Shown in pieces: positions 1 through 12,124 of a stretch of DNA of 64,000 nt (position 1 is the first letter of the stretch; each line of letters opens with the position of its first letter). The position numbers were made by a program, and so were the translations under genes. The stretch spans positions 18,874,916 through 18,938,915 of the forward strand of contig JAPWDM010000003.1 in the NCBI GenBank assembly GCA_035578155.1, in the 5' to 3' direction. Source of the DNA: Brachynemurus nebulosus. Lineage: Eukaryota > Arthropoda > Insecta > Neuroptera > Myrmeleontidae. The notes beneath the pieces are model-generated. The model searched no databases, had not been told where the DNA came from, and worked only from the letters and a program-made list of their open reading frames with translations.

Positions 1-199
1 CAACATTGGGTCTAACCTTCCCACTAAAACAACCTGTTTTTAGACATTTGAGACACACTTATCACTATCTACCGATAGAATATGAAATTAACATAATTTT
101 TGTTACTAAAAAACCCTGGGCTAAGGGAGAAGAGTCGATTTTATATTTTCCATGTATTGTGTAAGTTGATGTTGTTCAAGAACAACTCTCGTATTGAGA

Positions 200-430
200 T
201 TGTACCCTGTTACAAATACAATTGAGAATGAGTCATCGTTAAAAAATTAAATAATTCTTATATTCGAAACAAACAATCTTCTATTCTTTTCTAAAAACAA
301 ACTGCGATTTTAAAATTTACGTAAATGCAATAATGAAACAGATAAAGCCAAGAGAACGGAAATTATTTAAATTCGTAAGTTATGAAGTATGGTTAAATTT
401 AAGTGAAATGGACCATACAGGTGTAGCTGT
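200..430 (+). repeat. Dispersed repeat family A, copy 1
   Basis: This ~225-bp segment recurs at 24298-24511 (+), at 38972-39190 (-) and, split by an insertion, at 29946-30141 with 30926-30962 (-). All copies share a start resembling tataccccgtttcaaatac and an end near ggttaaatttaagtgaaatg. No TIRs, tail or tRNA-like promoter are visible, so the class is unknown. Copies 1 and 3 are collinear without indels over most of their length. Open frames in it are not under visible coding constraint. Confidence 0.75.
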
Positions 431-778
431 TATGAATCTAGTAACTTTTTTCGGGTATTTGAGGTAAGGGACAAAAATATATATGTAATATTTACAATAT
501 ACGGATATACGGTGCAGATTAACCAGGAACAACACTGTTCTAGAAAAAGATCGATTTGGATAATATGACCAATTGTACGTATTGTTATTGTATATTTGTA
601 TGAGTGCTCTTGAATGTTAATCTCAACTCCAATAACACAAAATATGAAAGTGAGTGAAATATATTCTTTAGTATATGTATAATATGCAACCATATTACCT
701 TTTTCAGTCATTCATAATTCAATAATCACTGCATAAATTGTCTCTATGACTTATTGGAATAATGCCCATAGGCTAATT
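431..778. other. No recognised feature
   Basis: AT-rich sequence between a family A repeat and a hAT-type MITE. I see no gene, repeat copy or notable structure in it. Confidence 0.6.
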
Positions 779-1047
779 CATAGATTCCCAACCTTTTCTG
801 GACCACCGCCCCCTTTAGCATAGAACAGAAATTTCAACGCCCCCGAGCAGGACCAATTTTTTCCTTTTTCTATTTTTTACAATCGGCGATCTTTTTTTTT
901 TGCTCGTCGGCTGTAAAATGCCGCCCTTTTTTTCTATTTTTTACAATCGGCGACCACTCCTCTTGACAACCTTATTCGCTACCGTACCCCTGGAAGACTC
1001 CAGCGCCCACTGGGGGGGGGCGACATCGCCCCCGTTGGGAATCTATG
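779..1047. mobile_element. Non-autonomous hAT-type MITE with target duplication
   Basis: The ends form a perfect 14-bp TIR: CATAGATTCCCAAC at the left and its reverse complement at the right. The flanks are GGCTAATT (771-778) and AGCTAATT (1048-1055), an 8-bp target duplication with one mismatch. An 8-bp duplication and ends beginning CA are typical of hAT elements. The 269-bp body is unusually GC-rich for the region. It holds a direct repeat of about 25 bp around ctattttttacaatcggcga and a run of 9 G at 1012-1020. There is no coding capacity, so movement would need a transposase from elsewhere. Confidence 0.85.
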
Positions 1048-1055
1048 AGCTAATT

Positions 1056-2383
1056 AAATAAATGTTGGTCACTGAACAACTATCGTTACAGGCACATAGT
1101 TATTCATGGCACAGGATAACATTATTATTTTATTTTTATAACTATTATTATAACAATTATTGATTTTGTAATATTTTTAAATTATTTATTTCCGCCTTAA
1201 TTTGTATGTTACTTAATAAATTATTTTAAGTCTAATCACCAACGGTTTGGTCACGTAGATGTATTTTTGTAATGGCAGCAGCAGGCGCGTTATAGTTTGG
1301 TGGCCTGCAGACATTATGTATCCATGTACTCGTACATGCGGTGGGTAATAATGGATCCTTTGATTAATTTGTATACTTTTAATGTTGCCTTTGTGCATTT
1401 CATATCAATTTTAATTTGCTTTTAGTTGGTAAATCACCGATAATTATATATTAAATAACGTATTTATCGAATTTGTATTAATAAAAATGACGTAAAAATG
1501 TTTTGTTAAAAAGAAAATATACAGATTGTTTGTAAGGCCGGGGGGGGGGGGGGGGGAATACTATTAAATATGTATTACAATCGTTACAATCGAAATTATC
1601 TAATAAATAAATAATTTCAGGAATTAATGAAACTGAACGTAGCTTACGGGGTTTGAAAAAAATTATTTAATATGATAATATTTTTAAAAAGGGGGTTGAG
1701 CTTATTTGTTTATTTATGTGTTGAGAATAATTTCAAAAATTACTGGAAAGACCAGCTGTGTGGAGAGGTCGTGGCAGCCTCGTCTAAAATTTGGCACTCA
1801 GATTTATCAAGGGGGTTCGGTGGCTACTGAAAAAAACTCAACTGAAGAGTCCTTAAATTTAAGAAAAAACGTAATCCAGAAAAAAATTCCTAGGTGCTTA
1901 ATCATTATTGCGGTACTCGTCTGATTTCCGCTTCTGTGTTTTGTTCTTTCTCTAATTTTTTGGTCACTTGGCCGTAGGTCAGAAATTGCTAAGGCGTGGT
2001 TTATAGAAGTGTTTTCCGGTACCTAGAAAGATCTGAGAATTAAAATAAATTACAAGATATAATTTATAATTTGCATCTTTGCTTTAAAAACAAGAAAATG
2101 GTGGGGCTAACTTAGTGGGAATCAAATGGTCGGAAAATGACATTTCATATTGAACATTTCTCGACTGCTGAAGAGAGTGTCGATATTTTTGTGGATTACA
2201 TGGTCGCCCAAATTGTTGAAAAATTATTTTCATATTAAATATAAATGTGATTTAAGAAACTGATAATCATCATATGCCATCTTATACGTGACCGGCCCGC
2301 AAAAAATTATTCGAGATTTTACTGGGCCGTGACTGAATCAAATTTGAAAAAGGTTCCAAAATGTGAACTTTTTTATTTTTCTG
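1056..2383. other. No recognised gene; contains a 17-G tract
   Basis: AT-rich sequence. The only standout is an uninterrupted run of 17 G at 1540-1556. The open frame near 1706-1924 (+) matches nothing I recognise. Confidence 0.55.
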
Positions 2384-2617
2384 CCATATCGTCGGTACAA
2401 TGTCAAAACCACGAATGTGCCAAATTGCAGTTTTGAGAAAAGGCCGTTTTAAATATTCACAATGGTGTCTAAAATTGAAATTTTATTTTATTAAATTTAT
2501 TACTACCAAGAAATTTAGAATTTGGTTGTTTTTTGAGTAAGCGTTGAGTAAGTGTACATAAGCGGATAAAGACAAATTTGCACATTCGTGCTTTTGGCAT
2601 TGGACCGACGATATAGC
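2384..2617. repeat. Inverted repeat with ~45-bp arms
   Basis: The arm at 2384-2427 (containing atatcgtcggtacaatgtc) pairs with the reverse complement of 2572-2617 at roughly 85% identity. The spacer is about 145 bp. It is probably a degenerate foldback or MITE remnant, because the arms do not extend further. A minus-strand open frame (2515-2931) overlaps the right arm and is not recognised. Confidence 0.6.
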
Positions 2618-5436
2618 GAAACCGTAGCTAAATGACAATGAAACCAATTTGAACAGATATGATTGTCATCGGATCTTAATGTTTTGAGGTCTAGTGAATC
2701 CGGAAAACAAAAAAAACATTTCCATGTTTCAGACCGAAATTTTTGTCTAAATATTTTGTATATAACCACGTAATATGAGTGTATGTTGGCGTTTAAATCA
2801 ATGAATATTTCCAGATTTACTGGGACTAGAGAAATGAAACCAAGCTCAAAATAATTGCATTTGTAGGGCATTAAAAGGAGCAAAATTTTGACAAATTTTG
2901 TCCAGTGATACTGGGAGTTATTTATTGCCATTTATAACTTTTTGAAAAAATCGTAAAATATTGGTTTCTTTCAATTTTCTCCGAATCTTGTTTATGAAAT
3001 TTTTTTCTTAAATTACGTAACTTAGGACAGATTTTTTTTTCTTGTTTTTAAAGACCCTCACTTTTTTTATTGAATAGAACAATTTTTGAAATTTTGCAGT
3101 AAGGTAGGAGTCGAAACATATATTTCAATAGGTTATCGATCTTTTTCAAAATAGCGTTACATTCTGGTTGACTTAAACTTACCTATAGACAAAACAATAT
3201 ATTTTGGATCGAAAGGAAAAACGTGCAACCTATCAAAGCTAAAACTTGCAAACATTTGTACGAAGGTAAATAAAACTTTTTTTTCTAATCTCAAAGATAC
3301 ATTTTGGCTTTTTATAGCGTATGAAATTTTAGTTAATAAAAATATTTATTTTATTTCGTACTTATTTCTGTTGAATTTTTTTTTATTAAATTGTTACAAT
3401 TTTATTATTCTTAGTAAATTCATTTTGTGTCGAACGTCGTGTACCTATTCTATTTATTTTGTGGGTTAGAAATAGTTATTTCCAGAGTCTGTGGTTCACA
3501 CGGGAATATTTCAAGAATTTCAATTTACATTTAAGGGATTATATACATTTGTGATGGTCGGAAAAATGTATTTTGTTTATTGCATATTCTTAAGAATATA
3601 TTCTTACTAAATTTCATAACGATCGGAGCATTAGGTCTGAAGTTATAGCTATTTATATCGCGCCGCCTCGAGTAGTGCTCGCGGCTGCTCCTGTGCTCGG
3701 GATAATATAATATAAGCGATGTGTCGACTTTCGCCGCTCTATTATATTGTTCGCAATGTATGGCTTTGAAATATTCGCGCAATTGTGTATAAACTTTCGA
3801 ACGTTCAACATTAAATATGAAATAAACAAACTTGTCACTTTAAACGTGATTATCTCAGAATCCTTTTTTATTTGATTTTTTTTAACGCTTTAATATTTTA
3901 ATAATTATTAAAACTTTTCAAATCCTTTAGACCAATTCCCGTGGAAATTATTTTACGTTATCACATAATATCGTACGTATAGGCATAAGTAAGCCATTTT
4001 AAAAGGTGGCAGATGTATGTAGAACGGTTGAAATAACGGTACGAACGATACTTACCCGGTAATGTGGTATAGTGTGGCGGTATGAAAATGTATTATTTTT
4101 AATGGTACTATTACCGCAACCGTATATATCGTACCATGTTTGTATAGGTATATTATATTGCCATTAAAAATATTGTGATTTTATAACATTATATTGTACA
4201 ATTCTATCATTATACCACCATACATGGCACCGGTATATATAGTATGTGTATGAGTGTATGGTCGACCTTAATGTTATTTACTTGATGTAGATATAGGTTG
4301 GTTTGTAATGTTTAATAAATTTTTATGTGTATTTTCGCACAATTGAAATTTGATGAAGCGGTTATATACCGATTCATAAAAGGGAGTAAATTGGACAAAT
4401 TTAATTGCTCGAGATAGGATAGTAAGTTAATTGGTGGACGTATTGAGTGGTGCCGAATTTGAATTTGAATTATTTATAGCTCTTTGTTTGGTATGAGTTT
4501 GTTATAGACATATCTATACTATTGTTAATTTTGGAGTTTGGCTTTGAGTGTATGCGCTTCGAGTATGAATATTAATTTCTCGATAATGCCAGAATGTTGG
4601 ATACCTATACGTTTAGTATTATCGATCACCAAATCCAAAACATCGGGACTTTGGTTGGTATTAAAATATATAACGGTATATGTATAATTCAGTATGTACA
4701 ATCTAATTGTAAGTATGAGTAGTCAAAAGTTGTGTATAATCGAGTACCATTGAACTATAAAAAACAAATTATAAAAATTGGACTACCCAAAAGTTTGGCT
4801 ATGTTGCTAGGTAATGTACGATTTGAAATAACTAACAAATTCAAGCAATTAGATAAAGAATATACTTGATATCATAATATTCCATATAATTTAGCTAGTT
4901 TAATTTTTTTGGCTGGGGTATAGATTATCGTAAGTGAGTAGACCAGGTAAATAACTAATGTTTGTTTTTGTCACTATGTGTATCTGTTAAACTATAAAAC
5001 ATATTCGATAAATGTTTCTTCGTGCAGTGGAGAAAATTCCTTGGAAAACATACATTGAAAAATGAAAAGTATTATAATAATATTTGAATTATTTTGCCAT
5101 CTTAATAAATCTTGTAGGTTGATGATTTTGAAGATAAAAAAAATTATGCAAGTGGTGTCTGTTATGGATAAAAGTCTGAAAAATTGACGTAACACGAAAT
5201 GAAGTAAAATGTTCCGTTGGTTAAAATTTTGCAATCCTTATTTTTTGTATATTTCGAATCTAAATAATGTCTGTTAGTCTATCGGACATTCATAATGTTT
5301 ATATTTTTGGATCTAACATACATGCTACAGTTAAAAATTTTATTTAATATGCAAAAAAAGGAAATATTTTCGTATTTTTTTAACATACTTTTTCGTATTG
5401 AAAAGCAAAGATGAAAGTAAAGGTGTCTACTCAATC
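2618..5436. other. No recognised gene; one CG-rich patch
   Basis: AT-rich sequence without a repeat copy I could match inside the window. A short GC- and CpG-rich patch lies at about 3655-3780 (around gcgccgcctcgag). It could be a MITE remnant or a regulatory island, and I cannot tell which. Confidence 0.5.
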
Positions 5437-5747
5437 AATGAATTAAGGAATAAGAAATAAGAAATAAGGAATAAGAAGTGTGCCATCTAGTGACGTTGAG
5501 TGGAATTTTAACGTAACTGTTCATAGATATTAATATGTAGGTACTTTTGTATGTCAAAATTCGTGATTTTTTTCACTTTAGTGACAAAAAAAGTCATCAC
5601 GAACGTTATTTTTTCATGAATTTTGATGTACAAAAATACCTAAATACTTATACCTATGGGCAGTTACGTGAAAATTCCATTCAACGTCACTAGATGGCAT
5701 ACTTCTTAATCCTTATTTCTTATTTCTTATTCCTTATTTCATTTATT
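5437..5747. mobile_element. Foldback MITE (family K)
   Basis: Nearly the whole segment is one imperfect palindrome. The left arm begins aatgaattaaggaataag with repeated aataag pentamers, then gccatctagtgacgttga. The right arm is its reverse complement at roughly 85% identity, with arms of about 145 bp and a short centre near 5585. It has no coding capacity. I saw no target duplication and no second copy in the window. Confidence 0.8.
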
Positions 5748-7129
5748 GTGTATGACCCATAAGGATCTCATGCAATATTACTGGTTAGATCTTTTAAGGT
5801 TCCCTTAAATTTTCTTTTTTAAATCCCATTTCTGAAATATTGAGCTTCAAAGTAGCATTAAAAATCCAACGTTTTATCCAATGTTATTCTTATAATAAAA
5901 TTACATTTTTTGCAATACGTATTTATTATATGTAAGGGCAAGGGGGTTATTCCTTTAAAAGTATAGTGGGTTTTCGTCTAAAAAGCCACGTTACATTCAA
6001 ATCTAACCTTTCCCAATATACTCGTTTGTATTAATCTACACCGTGTACTGTATATAATCTACAATATTGATCCTGCATATGGTGTTGTATGTGTACGCCC
6101 CTTACCTCATGTACCCACAAAAATCGTTCCCTTTTAAATAAAACTCAACTATAAGCTGTCGAAAGTTCGCTAGGTTATGCAGAATGCTACGAAAGCAGGT
6201 ATTTTTCTCTTTTATACGTTGGTGTCATGTATTTTAGTTAGTAAAATAACACATAATACAATGTCTTTTATTTTGGACTTTCCTTATTGAACCGTTTACA
6301 CTGAAAACTATTATATTCACCTGTGTATTCAGCCATACCAAAGTATATTGTACATAAGTAAGCTATTTTAATGTTATTTACGTCGTGTAAATAACGGTCT
6401 AATAAATTTTTGCACTTATTTTCCTTCGAGGAAAACTATACCTATCTAGTTTTACATGGTGGCGTCAGTAATACAGGCCACAGGCGGATGAGGCGAAACA
6501 GAGGAAACCTTTGAAATTATTCATGTTTGTCCATTTATTCCCCTAAGTTAATGACCTGTTTGCTTTATATTGAATCATACATAATTTAGTTATTTACCTG
6601 ATAATATTACCTAAGACTTAATCTTCTTTGTTTGTTTCTTACATGCCATGCAAGTGAGATAAAGATAGTGTAAACATTATCTAGTTTCTCTCTCATGTTT
6701 GTGTGTTTGTTTGGTTGTCTCATAGATATCTATGTGTGTTATCTACCTAATATATGAAAAAGAGATTTAGAAAATTCGCGTAAATAAAATTGTTGTGAAA
6801 ATAAAGTTGTTTATTTGTTTTTCCTGTCTGCATATTGGCGGTGAAGTGGGGGATGAACTAAGGTAATATTAGGGAAAATCGTTACGGAAATCTTTCGTTT
6901 AATAAAGTTTTATTTAATGAAAATGTTTTGTTTTGTTTCGATGTTTATGTAAGGTAGAAATTTAAGAGATTTTTGACCTTGCAAAGGTTATTTTGATTCT
7001 TGAAAGAGCCGCAGATCCTTTATATAACGAAGTTTATATAGGTACTGTTTCTACTCAAGGAGTCTGGTTTTCTGTAATTATAAATATCCCACAGAGAGTT
7101 AGTTTAAACGAAATATAAAAAAAAAATCA
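5748..7129. other. No recognised gene; a possible family C end
   Basis: AT-rich sequence. The segment 6166-6203 (gctaggttatgcagaatgct) resembles the terminal segment of repeat family C. Nothing else is recognised. Confidence 0.5.
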
Positions 7130-8367
7130 AATGGAAACGACCTCCTGCAAAACAAATAAAAGAAAATGTAGATCGAAAAACCAAAATTAAGATCTACATG
7201 TCAAAAAATAAAAAATAAAAAACAAATTGAAAAAGTAATTGTCAATTTAACATGTTTCGGCCATCAGACCATCTTCAGAGATTATGGCAAAAATCAATAT
7301 TTTATAAAAAAACAGCAAAAAAACTAAAAATGAATTATAAAAGTCAAAAAGTTTTTAAAAAACATATCAAAATAAGTGAAGAACTACAAACCAAAAAAGG
7401 TATGGAGTAACCAAAATCTCGAGAACAAAGAATTTTGTAGAATTCCAAACAGAGTGTTTTCCAACCGAAAAAAGACCAAAATACGGTCCATGGAAATAAC
7501 AATTTAAACAAAGCACCCAACCACATAATTGTACACTGGATATTTAACAAAGAATGTAATAAATACTTTTATAATAAAAACTTTTAAAGAAATTTGAAAA
7601 AATAATATGATTATTATGTAATTAGAATTGAAACAAAGAAATATTAAATAATATTATTTGAAAAGTAATAGCACTAGAGATGTAAACGTGTTGAATGCTA
7701 AATTAGAATTAATTTGAAATTAATTTCATTAAATTTTTAGACTCATCCAGGTGGGGGAACTGCGAACTGAATGTGACGTGATGTTGGATCAGATATTGCG
7801 CAGTAGATAATGATTCGAATGCGTCCAATGTACGACCCTTGTTAAAAAGATGGCGGATTTTAAAATTTTTAGATAAGTCAAAATTGTGGTCTGTGTTAAT
7901 TATATGATTAGCAATTGACGAATAGCTTTTAGTATTTGAAGATTTTATAGCGGAAAAATATTCGGAAAATCTATTAGAAAATCTACGACCGGTCTGACCA
8001 ATATTAAATGAAGAACATTCTTCACAAGTGAATTTATAAATACCGGATCTATGTAATAACCGGATAGGATCCTTAGTTTTGACAAAAAATCTGATAAAGT
8101 ATTGTTAGAAGAAAAACTTGATGAGTTTTATGTCATGTTGGTCAAACACTTTACGAAATTTTAAAAATTTAAACATTGATTTGACTTTTCGATATCGACA
8201 ATTTTCAATGACTAATTTGCATAAATTGTTTGTTTTAATGAAATAAAAAAGAAGTAAGAATATGTATCATAGAACATAGGAAATTTTTTAATACCAAGGT
8301 ACATTTTTAAAACTCTTATGGAATTTAGAATAATACTAGTGGTCTCAGTGTCATTGTTAAGTAAAAA
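7130..8367 (-). mobile_element. 5'-truncated Penelope-like element
   Basis: On the minus strand this holds the decayed C-terminal coding end of a Penelope-like retroelement (7709-8367) followed by a long AT-rich 3' region. That region contains CTGAAGATGGTC and GATGGCCGAAACATG near 7250-7280. Penelope-like elements encode a reverse transcriptase joined to a GIY-YIG endonuclease and are often 5'-truncated. No reverse transcriptase core is readable here. The lower boundary is a guess because the far end of the 3' region was not identified. Confidence 0.75.
7709..8367 (-). pseudogene. Penelope-like GIY-YIG endonuclease C-terminal fragment
   Basis: The protein is readable only by crossing frames on the minus strand. 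From about 8367 down it reads as the linker between reverse transcriptase and nuclease, including NNDTETTSIILNSIRV, KTNNLCKLVIENC and RKVFDQHDIKLIKF, with frame breaks near 8230, 8112 and 8090. From about 8085 to the stop at 7709-7711 one frame stays open. It contains VKTKDPIRLLHRSGIYKF, then CEECSSFNIGQTGRRFSNRF, and ends in an AQYLIQHHVTF-like tail. This matches the GIY...YIG layout of Penelope nucleases. The YIG tyrosine is replaced by asparagine (NIG), and a CxxC pair sits between the two motifs. The linker frameshifts and the missing reverse transcriptase make it a dead copy. The family assignment is from motif recognition only. Confidence 0.8.
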
Positions 8368-9059
8368 TTAGACAGCTCAAACAATTCAAAACTAAGAAGA
8401 AAAAATGAGTAAACATCAAATACCATAGACTTGAATGTTCCCTCAGAGTATTTTTTCGTAATTTTACATAAGACAAATCAACTGATTTTCCTCTTTGTTC
8501 TCTCTGTCTCGTAATTTCTTTTTCTAACGTGTCGGTGTTGGGTTTGTAGTCACTGAGTGCTGTAGTAAAATTATGGCGAAGACCACATGTAGAAAGAATT
8601 CTTGTCATTTTCGAAATTCTAATGCTTTTAAGTAAGAAATATTGGTAAGTTGTTATTAAGCTCATACGTTTACGGGTGTCTACGTGATGAGTGAGACATT
8701 CTCATTAGTGAACGGTCAAATAAAGAAACGAGCTTGGGAAATAGGACAGGTTCTAGTTTAGGCAACGGTGCCAACATTTTTCATCACTATAAGCAGTATG
8801 ATACTTATCATGGTTACCAGCTGAATGGTAGTTGTAACGGACATTATATTTTAGTTGTTGTGCTATTTAGTTTATATTCATTACTTAAATCGCGACGTAC
8901 CTATGTAATTATACTTGTCGATTTTAAAGATTAAAATTTAAGAAGGAATTGGATTTTCGAACATAATAAGTGGTGATCATACCTAAAAAATTAATAATTT
9001 GTATTTATCTACATTTATTTATTTTTTTTTTAAATATCATTATTTATTAATTTTTTATT
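8368..9059. other. Unrecognised sequence upstream of the Penelope fragment
   Basis: A 102-codon minus-strand frame (8357-8665) lies directly upstream of the Penelope fragment. I could not match it to reverse transcriptase motifs, so it may be unrelated or badly decayed. A 66-codon plus frame at 8734-8934 is also unrecognised. Confidence 0.4.
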
Positions 9060-9143
9060 ACTCATGCGGGAGAAGTACTAAATTGGCGCACATATTTCTG
9101 TACGCAAAATGGCTGTTTGCCAACTGTACTCTTCCCGCATACT
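9060..9143. repeat. Short palindromic MITE
   Basis: The ends pair as inverted repeats: actcatgcgggagaagtact at the left and the complement of tactcttcccgcatact at the right, about 27 bp each. It resembles in outline, but not base for base, the palindromic elements at 9409-9539 and 21319-21448. Confidence 0.6.
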
Positions 9144-9150
9144 TTTTTGC

Positions 9151-9173
9151 GTGTGGAAAGTAACTTTCCACAC
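9151..9173. repeat. Perfect 23-bp palindrome
   Basis: GTGTGGAAAGT is followed after one base by its exact reverse complement ACTTTCCACAC. It sits just outside the palindromic element at 9060-9143. It may be a protein-binding site or the tip of a larger hairpin. Confidence 0.7.
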
Positions 9174-9408
9174 ACAAATTGACAATAAAACACGCAAAAT
9201 TTAATCAAAACACGCAAAGCCGCCTCTTAATTTTTCATTTAATAAATATTTCATAATTATTTCTATAGAAACCACCAGCAAAGTAATTTAAACGATAATT
9301 AATTCAGAAAAAAAGACGAACACTCAAAAATATTATTTTAAAAAGTAATATAAATGTCAAAAATAATGATAATAATAGAAAAAAGTATGTGAAATTCGTA
9401 ATAAAAAA

Positions 9409-9539
9409 TAGTATGTGCAACTCGTGCGGGATTGTCGATTGCCCTACTCAAGCGAATGAGCGCACTCACTACGTTCGTACGCTCAACTTCGCTTTCGTGG
9501 GCAATCGACAATTTCCCGCACTTATTGCACAATATACTA
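9409..9539. mobile_element. CpG-rich palindromic MITE (family G), copy 1
   Basis: The TIR reads tagtatattgtgcaataagt, then gcgggaaattgtcgattgcc, on the right arm, and is matched with several changes on the left. The centre is CpG-rich (gagcgcactcactacgttcg), unlike the surrounding DNA. The same end motif occurs in the element at 21319-21448. Frames on both strands (9338-9532 - and 9389-9589 +) are by-products of the palindrome. Confidence 0.75.
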
Positions 9540-9554
9540 TTTTAAAATTGTATA

Positions 9555-9932
9555 ACGTAAAAGTCCCTATATCGGAACACTATTTGTAGGTGTGTAATTA
9601 AACTGGCCTATAAAAATTGGCAAATAAATTAAACACCCATTTTCTTCCTTAATAAACATGAAAAAAGTTTTTTTAATTCAATCAATATGTTTTAAAAAAA
9701 ATAAAACCCCAAAATTTTTATTTATTGATGTTTTTCTTTTACAAAATGTCGACATCCATATCCAAACAGAGAAATTTTAATGACGCTAGAAGTTGGAAAC
9801 CGATACACAAACAGACGTGTAATATGAGGAATATGACACATAACATGACATCTAAACGTCAAAGTAGCAAACATAGAATGGTTAAAGTATCAGACGTAAA
9901 TAAAGGATCAAAATACTGTATTTAACAAAAAT

Positions 9933-9998
<66 letters not shown>

Positions 9999-10175
9999 TT
10001 AATTAAGTAGGGAAACATTAAATGCGAGATGAGTTTAAATTAAAAATAATCATTCTGTTAAAAATAATTTTTGCTATCAGAGGTTTTTTTCAGAAATAAC
10101 TTCATTAATACCAATATAAATGTCAAAAATGTTCGTAGTACATGAGATCGCGTTCCGGTATAGGGGCTTTTACGT
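9555..10175. mobile_element. TIR element family J, copy 1
   Basis: The left end acgtaaaagtccctatatcg matches the reverse complement of the right end (acgtaaaagcccctataccg) over about 27 bp. Inside, 10010-10110 matches the interior of the shorter copy at 36055-36288 (aaatgcgagatgagtttaaa). A (TA)n tract interrupts the body. The 66-codon frame at 9725-9925 does not resemble a transposase. Confidence 0.75.
9939..9994. repeat. (TA)n microsatellite
   Basis: About 28 uninterrupted TA units inside the family J element. Confidence 0.95.
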
Positions 10176-11125
10176 TTTATTTAAAATCAAATATTAGCAA
10201 CGACTGTAAACAAACCAAATTTATAATAGAAGAATGGAATTTGCTTTACAAATGGATACGGGTATATCTAGTCTGAGAGAAAGTAACGATAATTCAGTGT
10301 TTGTTATAGGCAGGTATGCTTAAAATTTTAAAATATTTAAAAACTTTACCTTTTTTTTCTTTCTTAATGTTCTTAATTCCGGAAAGTTATCCTCCCGTAT
10401 CCTAAATGAGTATAATAAAATAAATTTTGTTCTCAATAAGACATTAATTCCCACATTTTCTACTACATAAATATAGTCAATTTATTAGAAGTGAATTAAG
10501 AAGAAAATACGTATATATTTAATAGTTTTTCTTCTAATTTTTTTCCCTAAACTATGGTGAACGAAAAGAATGAACACAAATTTCATTTAATTGCGTTGAA
10601 ATCTTAATATGAAAATGACATAAGAAAAATATATAACGTGCTCCAAAATCAAAGTAAAAGAAATTTATCTAAAGAGAGAATGTGCATTTGTTGCTTTATT
10701 TGTAAGAGATAAATTCAAGAACTACTGGATCGATTTAAAAATTCTGCTACTGTTAAAAAGTTAAACCATTATTAGAATTTAGAATAATCACAGGACAGAC
10801 GAAAATTAACTTATTCTAAATTGTAAATGGAAAATTTGAAGTATGGAATTCCAGGAATTTTTATTTGAAACTTTTTAGAGCTTTTTTTGTAGTGGGCTTT
10901 TAAAATTTGTTCATTAAAGGAAAGAGATTGACAGTTTTGTATTTGATCATTTGAAAACTTGTCTTTATAATAAGATAAATTGCATTTCTTCTTGGCTAAT
11001 TACCTCAGGAGAGATTGATAACTTGGAAGCTTTATGAAAAGATACATGGGTAGAGCCTACGTGGACCACTATTTCAAAAATAAAACAAAAACTCAACTAA
11101 TTCTGTTGCTAGAAACCCTGTCTTA
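10176..11125. other. No recognised feature
   Basis: AT-rich sequence with no gene or matched repeat. It ends at the TA that flanks the next TIR element. Confidence 0.55.
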
Positions 11126-11754
11126 CGGCCGGTTTTACATTCACATTTAAAGCCGACTTTAACACTAAAGCCAACTTCAAAACTGATTTTATTTTTGGTA
11201 CTGTTTTACAATCAAATTTAAAGCCCCGTTAGTGTAAAAGTCGACTTTAAACTAAAGTAAAAATTATCTCGACTTTTACTGCTTAAAGTTGGCTTTAACA
11301 TATTTGTTATTGCTGATTATTATCATTGAATTTTATAAAATATTCCTACCTTAAATAAATGAAATAAAAATTTCATTTGTCTGCTTATTTTCAATAATAT
11401 TTTTGATTATTTTTACGTCTTGGATTAATCTCAAACATTCCTTTTGGGTTAAACTGCGGCTGAACGATTTCTGGGTTACCCGCGATTTCTTTTATAATTC
11501 ATTGTATTTATAACAAATTTCTTTTAAAAAGAAATAATGTAGTTTTCTATTCCAATCTCACTGGCAGTAGCGAAATGATTAATGCGTATTTTTTGAAAAC
11601 AATCATGTTGATATTTTCGTTTTTATAGTTATTAGTCGAATTTTCTCCGAAAAATTAGACTTATACAGTCTATACGATAAGAGCTGCGAGAGGCGAGAGT
11701 AGGGGCGCTATCCGTTTTCGGACCCGTAGAACACGAATATGTAGAAAAAAAATG

Positions 11755-11758
<4 letters not shown>

Positions 11759-11834
<76 letters not shown>
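11759..11834. repeat. (TA)n microsatellite
   Basis: About 38 TA units at the same place within family H as the tract at 19812-19880. The poly-Ile/Tyr frame across it is an artefact. Confidence 0.95.
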
Positions 11835-11836
<2 letters not shown>

Positions 11837-12124
11837 CCGCCACCTTTTAATTTGTGTAGGGCCCCCCCATGGAAGTTAAGAGATGAAATTTGGTAAATGG
11901 GGCTCATTTTCGAGGCACCTCATACTATCAAAGTGGGGTCAAATTTTGGGCAAATTTTTTTTCTGACCCGACCTTTAAGGGGGTGGTGGGGGGCGGAAAA
12001 GCAATAAAAATTTTCCAAACCGGTTGGAAATAATGTTTCGGTCAATTATCTACAACATATCCAAAATTCAGTTTCCTAGGATGATTTGGAGGGCGTAGGG
12101 GGGAAAAAAAGATTTTCGCTGGAT

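Noticed and set aside
4040..4230. Inverted similarity around attaaaaatatt segments as a foldback element
   Set aside because: The pairing is short and AT-only, and not distinguishable from chance at this composition.
11632..11907. 91-codon frame with a long Tyr-Ile run (also at 38556-38754 and 39292-39692)
   Set aside because: Pure translation of (TA)n microsatellites.
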